Shown: in pieces, positions 54,624 to 64,000 of the stretch
How the letters are laid out: each line of letters starts with the position of its first letter
Position numbering within the stretch: position 1 is the first letter of the stretch
Source of the DNA: Nectonema munidae
Lineage: Eukaryota; Nematomorpha; Nectonematoida; Nectonematidae
Length of the DNA stretch: 64,000 nucleotides
Direction of reading: 5' to 3'
Assembly: GCA_030549495.1 (NCBI GenBank)
Contig: JAUIRK010000903.1
Location: 1,488,001-1,552,000, forward strand
Translations under genes and position numbers: made by a program
Notes under the pieces: model-generated
Told to the model about the DNA's origin: nothing
What the model saw: only the letters and a program-made list of their open reading frames with translations
Database searches by the model: none

Positions 54624-55119
54624 TCTTAGACTTGGCTATATATCACCACTTTCACACCTCTGAAATCTCAACATCAATATTATTCAAAAAATTTCAATCA
54701 AGATTATTTAATTTTTGAAAATAGTGATAAATGTTCGTTGTTTTTCTCGCTAATTTTATTATATCAAATATTTTATTTTTGTTCACTAACTAGTTTTAAT
54801 TATTTATTTTAAAGCACACTTTTTAGAATGTTTTTTCATTTTTTTGCTGTACACATTCACTTTATTATCTAAAGAACTTCTTATAATGGATGGATGTATA
54901 AGACATAATAATTACGTAGATCATATATATTTACAATAATATATGTAGTGTATATGATATTTTGTGTAGTTTTTCATATCAATGAAACATTTGAGAAAAA
55001 AGTTAAATTATGTCTGAAAGTTATTTTATTTTATTAATAAATGTTTAATTATTATTATACGCAAACAGTCCTAATTATTTAAATGCAAAAATAAAAGGTT
55101 GAACTTAAAGGTCATTTTA
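54624..55119 (+). other. MED13 3' flank
   Basis: AT-rich, presumably the 3' untranslated region up to about 55060; no gene or repeat recognised. Confidence 0.5.
55036..55041 (+). promoter_or_regulatory. Candidate MED13 polyadenylation signal
   Basis: This is the first AATAAA after the MED13 stop, 413 bp downstream. In AT-rich DNA the hexamer is common by chance, so the assignment is positional only. Confidence 0.3.
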
Positions 55120-55406
55120 CATAGTGCCCGCGCTAAGCAAAAATTTTAGGAGGGGGCGCTAATTTTTGAACTATCAGATTAATCTGCTTCAAGGAAAAGA
55201 AAACATATGATGTATTTGTCAAGCCATATCTATACAGATTACATTTTCATGAAAGAAATTATCATGAATTGTAAGGTTAGATGTTTGGCATATTTTTTAG
55301 GGTAATGAAAAAATTTTTAAGGGAGCTTGAAAATTAGCTTGGGGCTTGAAAATTAGTGGGGGGGGGGGGCTTGTGCCCCACAATTTAATGGGTTGCGCGG
55401 GCTCTG
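55120..55406. mobile_element. hAT-like miniature element, GCCCGCGC ends
   Basis: CATAGTGCCCGCGCTAAGC at the left and GGTTGCGCGGGCTCTG at the right are inverse. The interior has repeated GGGGCTTGAAAATTAG and a 12-G run (55358-55369). No clear duplication. The GGGGGCTTG.GCCCC segment recurs at 62180, beside the hAT tail at 62365. Confidence 0.6.
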
Positions 55407-56689
55407 ATCTTACACCATAACTTAATTGTTAGTGTATCCTTTTCAGCAAGCGCAACATAATGATAAACTGAACGTAAATCTATATTACTGATAACTTTAT
55501 ATCCTGACAACGGTTACCTATCTAAAAGTGTGAATCGATTTATGGTTTGACAGTAATCAATGACCAACCTTAATTTTCTGCCTGCTTTTACAAAGCTCCT
55601 AAATAAAAAAATGGCATGCCATCTTTGTAATTGATCAAGGCATGCTTCGGTTGGAAAATAAATTAACTTTTAATAATAAGTTAATGAATTAGGAAGGATA
55701 ATTTTTTTGATATTCTTATAATACTCCCAGTTTTACATGAGCATTGCAAACGACGGTTTGTGAAGAACTTGCCATTTCAAATGATACTGAAGAAGAAAAA
55801 ACAAATAAATTATGAAGATTAGCAATTCAAGCACATATAAAACTGTTTGAAGAATCGGTGTCTAAGAGAACTTTGTACGGATTGCCCCTGATCTAGTGTA
55901 CACTCTAGCAAAATGCCCCTATTGTTTACACAAGTGACATTGCACATTTCTTGATGAACATTTGGCCAATAGACATTTCGGCGAAGAAGATTTACCCAAA
56001 GGACATTTGGTCGTATGTCCTATTTGTCATTTAACTTCTAGTAGATAACATTTTTTCTCGCATAATTTGTGTATAGAAGTTATCGTGTCATATAAAAATT
56101 TGGCAAGGTATACATAAGTTATTCATCACAAAATTCGTGTATAGAAGTTAGAATGATAAGAGAAAAGATAAATTTCGCTGCTGATTTCTATAGAGGACAC
56201 GCTTGCAAACTTAGTGGAAGTAAAGCAACATCTACAAATTTATCAAATGGTATGTACATTTTCGGTCAAATATCCGGTCACGGGACATTTATATCTAGTA
56301 TGTACAAGACACCCATAATAGCTACGTTCATGTGAAGATTGAGTGATCTTGACAGCAGATAATTCATGAATGCTATCTGATTTAACGTTTTCCTTTACAT
56401 TAAGGACTGAGTATTCGAATTGTTTACCTCTTAACTAAAGCTAGTGTTAGAGCAAAAGATCGAGAATGTCTCATTCTGACTGTAAGTCGACATTTAACTT
56501 CTAGTATTGGAGTACGAATAAAAGCCAAAGCTTCAATCAACGACACACATACTTATTTTCAACTTACATGAATGATGATTGCTTAAAGTGTAATAAACGA
56601 CAGAGCAAACGAGGTATGACAAAAAGAGTAAAACAAAGATGTAAGATCTATCAAATTTTTCGATTAAATATTATTTATACCAAAAAACT
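55407..56689. other. Intergenic, repeats only
   Basis: No gene. Contains GGACATTTGG-type repeat pieces at 55955-56015 and, in inverse orientation to 44626-44745, at about 56190-56290 (TGGAAGTAAAGCAACATCTAC, ATGTACATTTTCGGTCAAAT). Confidence 0.5.
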
Positions 56690-59320
56690 TAAAATAGCTT
56701 CGATAAACTTGTCCACTCCTTCAAAGCCTTATCCCAAAAGAAAAAATGTTTATTTTTGGACACCAGCCCTAAGCCAAAAAAAGAAAACACTACGCTGCGC
56801 CCTCAAAAACTTGAGGAAAAACCTTTCATCTTCGAACATCAAATTCTACAGACACACTCGACAACTCTACCTTAGCTCAATAAAAACTGCGAAGCGAAAT
56901 GCATGGATTAGTTTTACCTCATCCAATCCATGGTCCACCATCATCAAGTCAAAAGAGCTTCCAGAACCTAACCCCGATTCAATTCAAATAAATTCACCTT
57001 TTCTCTCTTCCTTTTTTCCTTCCGACAAACCCCTCTCTCACGATCCATATCAAGCTAATATTATCAAAATATTTTACACATTTTATTAGGGAAGAAACTT
57101 GAAAACGTATGTAAAATAAATGATTAAAATTATATTACAAAGTCTTTTCTTCTTTCTTTTTGCTTTGAAAATCGATCAATGACTTCATCAATTTTGATTT
57201 CGATTTTAGGGTGGACTCCAACCTTAATTTTTCTTGAATAGATTGCTGGTGGGGGGGGGGGGGGTATGCATCCCCCCTATCTTCCTCTCTGAAACACCGA
57301 GTCAGCCTTATCAAAACTAACTGAACACTCCATCACATCCCACAAAACCGCTACAATCCTATTTTTAGACATCGACAATGCATTTAACAGCGCCTGGCAC
57401 CCCGCAATCATTCTGAAAATGCCTCTCAAAAAATATCCACACTACATGATTAAATTCATACATAACTATCTATAAAATCTAGCTTTCGTTTTTCGCAAAA
57501 AATCAACACGTGCATTTCACTTGCTATCATTCTCTACCCCTCAAGGAAGATGCCTCTCTGACATTCTCTGGCTTATCTTGATAACCCTTTTCTCGACATC
57601 CTGGACTCAAACGCACACTTCTCACAATGCTTCTCAGACGGCCTGCTATTTTCCTTTTCCCCGAAAACATTCAGGGCATCTCATCCCTTTTCAACGGTTT
57701 AAATTTCACCGCAAATTCACACAAAATCACCTTTAACACATCCAAAACTACACTAATGCATTTAAATACTTCAAAAACTATTACACAAAACTCACCAAGA
57801 CATTATTTCCATTAAGAGCAGCCATTAAATACAAATGGGGCCTCAGCATTCACCACTCTCTTTTTATTTACAAATCACTCATACTTCCATCACTTCAATA
57901 TGGCATTCTATCTTGGGGGTCATCACTCGATCATCCTAAAACCCTTACTTTTCTTTTCAAAATCCATGGCCTTAGTCTTTTAACAAAAGCTTTCCCCACA
58001 ACTCCCACTCCTTCTTTAGAGTTCATGTTAAATTGCCCACCCCTTCTCATTCATTTGAAAAGCATACTCATCAAACGTTACGTCAAGATATACAAATCCT
58101 TATTACCCTCCTATGCTTACCTACCCTCCAATGCTATACACCCCTACACAATCCTTCTTCATACAGCACTCACACATTGCAACAATACCTCGTACACCAA
58201 AAAGTTCATCCACAACACTAACACACCCATCGTTATCTCTTCCATACAACATCACAATTTACCCCAATAAGGACATACCCACATAAAAGAAATCAGAAAA
58301 CACTCAAACCTCTCTAAACTCAGAATTTTTACAGGCGCGGACAAATCAATAAACAGATGCGCTTTCACATACGCTTTACACGCAGGCGACTCTCTAATTC
58401 ACTTCAATTCCTCAAATTCTCCTTTAAACCACTTGACCACGACATATGATGATTAATGCACAGCCTTAATCGCCTCCTGCTACGATATTACCCATAACAT
58501 TTACCTGTTCAAACAGTTCACCCACATCATTTCTACAGAGACTCACAGAAAATCACACATGACCTACATCTTCACAGAAACATTCCTTTCCACACATCAA
58601 CCCTATTCTCAAAACTGCGCTTTCTCTCCTGTCTTTTCACTATTTTTATTCTCTGGTGCCCTGCTCATTCCAACATACAAGAAAACATACGCGTAGACTT
58701 GCTCGCTAAACAAGACCTTTCCAAAACACACACATTACACTTAACTTCCATAAACTCCGACGTTCTCACTTTACACCCAAAATCACCACTAAACCTCACT
58801 TTACACACTTTTAATCAATGGCAACAAATTATCACCAAGTCCTCCAACACCACGTTTTCAGATATAACGGATATAACAGCAATACACCAATCCTGGGCGA
58901 TCAACAAATTCACCCCACCACGATCCATAATAAGATGATTTTCAGGTCACGGTCCCTGTAAATCATATCTATATTACATCAAACTCACCGACAAACACCT
59001 TATCATCTATTATTCATAATCCCTTTTTTCATCTCCTATCGACACACAATGATAAACTCATACATCAAAACTCTATGCCATTTTCCAACCAACTACATCC
59101 AAATCCTCTCCCACCCCAATTTATTAAACGTACTGCTTTTATTTTTCTTTTACTTACATTTTAGAAATCTCTCACTTTATTTCCATCATCCTTGCCAAGC
59201 TCAAACCGTTTTCAAGCTTTCAACAACGCTTTCGAACGATCTTCAACTAATCTTTAACAAGCAGTTTGCAAGCATATCAATTGATTTTGGAAAGTGCTTT
59301 GATATCCTTACTAACCAATA
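56690..59320 (+). mobile_element. I-type LINE, degraded: linker, reverse transcriptase and RNase H
   Basis: Order: NVYFWTPALSQKKKTLRCAL and the basic linker (to 57060); after a gap with a 14-G run, RT pieces ILFLDIDNAFNSAW (catalytic D region), then SDGLLFSFPENIQGI and ITFNTSKTTLMH; LPSLQYGILSWGS; and SLEFMLNCPPLLIHLKS. RNase H follows in FTGADKSINRCAFTYALH, WCPAHSNIQENIRVDLLAKQ. The domain order RT then RNase H is that of I/R1/Jockey-group LINEs. Many frame changes and stops; the RT fingers between 57089 and 57290 are missing. Its base composition is C-rich on + compared with the surroundings. Confidence 0.82.
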
Positions 59321-59339
59321 AGTAGGTATTCAATTTTTT

Positions 59340-60985
59340 TTAATTAAAATTGTTTTTTTGATTGATTGATTGAGAGGTGTTGACACAGCTGATAGACTAT
59401 AAAAGGTCCGATAGCTGACAAAAGCTTGAGGTTAATGATGAAGCGAACTAGGTAAAGTGGATAGCGTCAAAATAAAAAAAATTAATGAAATATTATTGAA
59501 TAATGTATAAACAGGGAAGAGAAGTTTAAATTGTGGTTTAAGGGGGAGTCAGTCTTAAAGTTCTTTTAACCGACTCGATTAGACAGGATAAATTTTTTGT
59601 AAACTGAGGATTTAGTAAAATTTCATATATATAGAGAACATAGAAAACCCATTTTTCGATATGTTTTTGGCGTATAACAAATCTGAAAGACCTCAGTTTT
59701 GGGGCAAGAAAACAGTAAATGGTTGGGAGTTTCATTATGCATCCAAAACGGCAAAGTTTATTTGGGGATTTTTTAATTTTATATAAAAAAGTTTTACAGT
59801 TAGAGTTGCCAGTTAGCCACCTTAAAATATTAGAGTGAATGCATATATTTTCAATTTTTTCAATGCATTTTTCAGGGATGTCAGGGTTAAAATTGGAAAA
59901 TAGATAGGGTATTTAATGTTCAACCAAATATTTGACCAAAAATGAGTGCTCCTTTTATTTATAAATCTTTTCAATGAAGAAAGAGGCAAGGCGCTATTTT
60001 TAACTGGAAATAAAGATCTTGTTTAGCTATTCTATCGGAAAATTGGTTTCCTGTTACGCCCATATGGCCAGGGCAGCAAATAAATCGAATAGAGAAGTAT
60101 CTACTTAATTCAGAATATAAATTTAAAATTAAAGCCACATAGCCTGAGTCACAAAATTTATTGCGTAGTTAGTTTATTAGAAACTATGAGTCAGATATGA
60201 AGTAAACCAGAGAAAAGTGTAAAAATTCGTCAATTCTAGATTTAAGATATTTAAAAGCTGCGATTGGAACTGCGCATTCAGCAAGAAAAGATGACGAAAA
60301 GAGTCCGATGTTGAAGGAATGAGAGTAATATGGTTCGTTCTGAGTAGGATAATATAAAGCAAAAGCTGACACGCCTACAGTAGATAGATGATCATAAGAG
60401 CCATCAGTGAAAAAAATAAAGCTCTCAATGAATTGATTATTTTCTGACGCAATTTTTAGCTTTCGGTTTGTATTGATTTATGCTTATCCTTATGTCAGGG
60501 TTCGTTATCGCGAGGTTATAATCTCTACAAGAAGAAATTATATCGTGCTCACATCAAATTGAAATTCGAAATATTTAAGATAGAGACGATCCAAATGGTC
60601 AATATTCGAATAAAATTTATCCGAATCTGTCAAAGTTCCATAAGCTCCATGGTCGACCTTTCAATGTAAAGTAATGAGGGAAGAAAAGATGACATAAGGG
60701 AAATTACTAGCTTGGGAGTGGAAATACAACATTTAAGAGCCTGTCTTAAGATAGTATAAAAAGGACACTAAAAGATTGCTGGTACTTTTTTTTTGGAAAA
60801 TTGTGTCCCATGAAGTAACGCCGTATAAAAAAGAAGGAAGTATTACGTTAAGCAGGACGGTTTTAAAGAAAGTAAAATGTTTAGGCCATTTAAAACTGCT
60901 GAGCCATTTGACTATTGAAAAGATTTTGAAGCATTTTGTATGCTTCATGTCATAGTTTAATTTCCAACTCAAAGATTACACCTAA
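59340..60985 (-). mobile_element. Second I-type LINE, antisense, 3' half
   Basis: On the minus strand: FFKTVLLNVILPSFLYGVTS and WDTIF (thumb, 60733-60972); RNase H FTDGSYDHLSTVGVSAFALY and FLAECAVPIAAFKYLKS (60180-60420); CCPGHMGVTGNQFSDRIAKQ (60010-60090); the C-terminal zinc motif LCRFGC, NETPNHLLFSCPKTE (59690-59770). Beyond this is a 3' tail with CAATCAATCAATC at about 59355-59375. The 5' RT half is absent. Several frame breaks. Confidence 0.82.
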
Positions 60986-62160
60986 GTACTTCACTGAAGA
61001 CACAGGTAAAATTGTTTATATTATAATAATAACTAAAATATCATAATTATTTCTAACTAATAATATAAGTATTTTATAAAGGTAATTTTGAAAACACAAA
61101 TAATTTTTAATTTGTGGCCTGGCAAGATAATAGGAGATATAAAAATATATAACAAGGAGAGTCTTTTAGATGATAAAGTAGGTACTTTTTTAAAATCAAA
61201 AATTGACATCACGATAAATCTTCTCGATTGGTGAACAAATATTCAGACTGAATTACCTGATTATAAATATGTGTTACTAATAAAAATAGGAAAGGTTATG
61301 AGGTAGGCTAAAGTCTGTTTTAAATAAATCTTTAATCTTTATCATGAAAATGTTCCTATGTGGTAACACATTTTAGTTGATTGATATGAGATATATTTGT
61401 AGTGTTTCTTTGAAGCATGGCAAAAATTCATATTGTATATACTTCAAAAAAACTTTTTGGTTTTTTATTTTCATAAATAAGGAGTGATATAAATGAACTA
61501 TCTATGAACAAGAACAAGAGAAGAAACCGACAATTTCATATTCTCACAATTTTTCATATTGATATTTTTATTCCATAAATTTGGTTATTTTTTTTTTAAT
61601 TTTAAAAAATGTTTGCTCCAATTTTATTCATTAATTCATGAATTCCCGATTTTCCAATTTTCTGATTTTTCATTTATTCTAGTTCTAAAAATTTTCCTTG
61701 ATAAATTTAATGTTTCGTGAAAGTCTTTTTGATTGGGCTACAAAAACATTTTCATGTTTAAATCCCAAGCCTGAACCAGACCTAAACATGTTTCCAGTTT
61801 ACCTTAATGCCTATGATTTAGTAAGCTCTAAAAATTAATTATTAATATTATCAGGTGAAAAATTTTTATAACAAATAACTAGTTTCCTATAACAGCTAAC
61901 TAGTTTCCGAGTATAATCTACTTTTTCAAAGCAAATATATTTTTTATATTTTTTTGCGTTATCTTTCAATGGGCATATCTGTTAGAAATAATTTCTAAAT
62001 ATTCATATTATATAATATACTATATTCAATTTTTTATATTTATATTTCTAATTCTCACTAATTGAAAAAGTTTATAAATGTAATTAATTTTTCTTTAACA
62101 TTTTTCAATTTAACTTTAGATCTTGTATTTTACATCATTATATTTTGCAAATTTGGACTA
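60986..62160. other. Intergenic AT-rich sequence
   Basis: No gene, RNA or repeat family recognised. Confidence 0.55.
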
Positions 62161-62364
62161 TATCCAGCACCCTATTTATTTTGGGGGCTTGAGCCCCCTC
62201 ACCCCCACTCAATTTTCCAAGCCTCCACTCAATTTTTCAAGCTTAAATAAGTTTTAAATGAATTACATCAGATAAAGTGCGCTTGTGAAGAAGTCTTTTC
62301 TTTGTACATTGGTAGTTTCAATAAATATATTATAAAATTGTCTAGAGTATTTTTTGAGTATTAA

Positions 62365-62508
62365 GCTGCTCTTACAATAGGAATCATTACTGCATCCTGT
62401 GAGAGAAATTTTTCCACCCTTAAAAGAGTTTTCGAACTATTTCAACGAAAAGTCAAGAAGGCTGAATGTTTGACATGTAAATTGCTTTATTACTCTGAAA
62501 ATGATATC
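62365..62508 (+). pseudogene. hAT transposase C-terminal fragment
   Basis: AALTIGIITASCERNFSTLK, then RVFELFQRKVKKAECLTCKL, fits the hAT dimerisation domain (pattern tSasCERsFStLrriK), including the catalytic Glu. It is preceded by GGGGGCTTGAGCCCCCTCAC at 62183, similar to the hAT-like element at 55120-55406, and is cut at 62506 by the 3' end of the next LINE. Confidence 0.72.
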
Positions 62509-64000
62509 ATCATCATTGTGCAATATCCATTTGGACGTGGACAACCATGGAGCGCCAAGTTGTTCGATCTTTCATCTTCCTTCTCATCTCCATTGTGTTG
62601 TAACTCTTTCCCAAAGCTTCTTTGAGCCCATCGATAAATTTCTTGCGTGGTCTTCCTCTTCCTTCCATCATTCCGTATGTACAAAGGCTTTCTAATCCAT
62701 CTTTTCTATCAATAATATGGCCAGCAAATGTTAGCTGCCTTCTGTATATTATATTCAAGAGTTCTCTTTTGGTTTCAACTCTCCGTAGTATTTCTTCATT
62801 TGTAATTTTTTGCGTCCAATCTACCCTTATCAACCTTCTCCATATTTTTAATATAAACGCTTCCAACTTTTTTTTAGAGTTGTTGCTTATATTCCAGGTT
62901 TCGCATCCGTATGTGAGTGTAGACTATATATAGCATTTAACCATTCTTTTTTTCATATTTAATGATAGTTTTGTATTTCTGAGCATTATTTCAAACTTAT
63001 TCATCGCACTATTAGCTATTGAAATTCTTCTTTTTATTTCTTTGTCACTCCTTCCATCGGAGGTGATTAAACTCCCTAAATATACAAACTGTTTCACTTG
63101 ATCAATTATGTTCTCGTTGACCTTCATTTCTATCTTTGGATTATTCTCTTTTTTAGTAACTATCATTGATTTTTTTTCCTGAGATTAATTCTTATTCCCA
63201 TCGTTTCACTTTATTTATTAAGGACTTTATCCTTGCTGTCTGTAATTAATATGGTGTCATCTGCATACCTTATATTGTTCATGTTTTTTCCACCTATCTT
63301 TATACCTTCACCTTCTACGTTTCTCATTCCGACTTCAGCGTAAATATTAAACAGGTCTGGTGAAAGCACGCAACCTTGCCTGACTCCTCTCCACATCAAT
63401 CCATGATGTCATCTCCTCTCCAACTTTCACTGCTACTTTTTGCATTTTATAAACATTTTGTATCATCTTCAAGTCTTTACAAAATATTGAAGCAATATGA
63501 TTTATTATAATTATGGTTCTGTGTTGGTCACATTTTAGAATTCATTCAATCTTTGGTATCTTAATCATCAGAGTTTCAAACATTTGTTTTGGCATCCTTC
63601 CATCCTCATATATTTTATTCGCTATTTCGGTGATATTGTTTACTCCTTTTTCCCCCAATGCTTCAAGTACTTCTTTCGACAATCCGTCTGTTCCTACATC
63701 TTTATTTCATTTCATATTTCTAAGAGATTTCTGAATCTCTTCTTTTAAGAACCTTGGTCCTTGTTCTTTTGTTTCTATTTTATCATTATCGTCTTCATCA
63801 TCGTATAATTCTTTTATATATTCTTCCCATCTACTTTTTATATTCTCCTTTTCCATTAAAATTTTCCTATGTTTGTTCATTCAAGATTTTCTCATACATT
63901 TCTCTAGGATTCGTTTTTGAAAGTTCTTCAACCACGCGACATTCTTCATTCATCCACTTTTCTTTCGCTGCAATGCATTCTTTATCAATTTTTCTGTTGT
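62506..64000 (-). mobile_element. RTE/CR1-like LINE, antisense, runs off the window
   Basis: Reading leftward from 64000 on the minus strand: RKIDKECIAAKEKWMNEECR and REMYEKI (linker), RWEEYIKELYDDEDDND, VLEALGEKGVNNITEIANKI, IKIP, RGVRQGCVLSPDLFNIYAEV, NIRYADDTILITDSKDKVL (catalytic YADD), IDQVKQFVYLGSLITSDG, LKIWRRLIRVDWTQKITNEE, LTFAGHIIDRKDGLE and GRGRPRKKFIDGLKEALGK. It ends in an ATGATGATG tail at about 62506. Frame changes and stops occur in the linker and between RT blocks. The endonuclease, if present, is outside the window. Clade assignment is from memory of similar proteins. Confidence 0.85.

Overview
The window is AT-rich eukaryotic DNA. It is dominated by one intron-rich gene on the + strand and a dense, mixed load of transposable elements. 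The protein reads as MED13 (Mediator complex subunit 13; skuld in Drosophila), the large subunit of the CDK8 kinase module. I assembled 28 exons by eye, from a 5'-truncated exon at position 1 to a TGA at 54621-54623. The assembly rests on similarity to remembered MED13 sequences, GT..AG boundaries and agreement of codon phase. About 2,000 codons are visible. The protein is clearly arthropod-like but divergent. Base composition and repeat types (hAT, Tigger, piggyBac-like, Penelope-like, RTE/CR1- and I-type LINEs) would suit a crustacean such as a parasitic copepod, but the species is inference.

Layout. 1-7034: N-terminal MED13 domain (exons 1-5). 9506-25564: poorly conserved, Ser/Thr/Pro-rich middle (exons 6-15), ending with a Cys-rich CxxCVCN motif. 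27542-36622: exons 16-23, carrying the GPLTWQQFH block and the MID-like region. 40219-54623: PIWI-like C-terminal module (exons 24-28). The introns (55 bp to 6.3 kb) hold almost all the mobile DNA: LINE 3' stubs with target-site duplications, TTAA-flanked miniature elements, hAT elements, a Tigger remnant in intron 16, a nearly complete 2.27-kb hAT element in intron 25, and two inverted pairs of hammerhead-ribozyme-like motifs typical of Penelope-like elements.

54624-64000 lies downstream of the gene and contains no host gene I can recognise. It holds a hAT-like miniature element, an I-type LINE on + (about 56690-59320), a second I-type LINE on - whose 3' end abuts the first (about 59340-60980), a hAT transposase tail, and a third LINE (RTE/CR1-like reverse transcriptase) on - that runs off the right edge.

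The only host gene visible is MED13. The rest is mobile or repetitive DNA in different stages of decay. The most unusual signals are the paired inverted hammerhead motifs (37.1/38.1 kb and 49.1/49.4 kb), one of which is split by a hAT insertion with a perfect 8-bp duplication, and a probable unrecognised MED13 exon between 15.1 and 21.2 kb, inferred from a codon-phase break. No CRISPR array, rRNA, intact tRNA or prokaryotic feature was seen.
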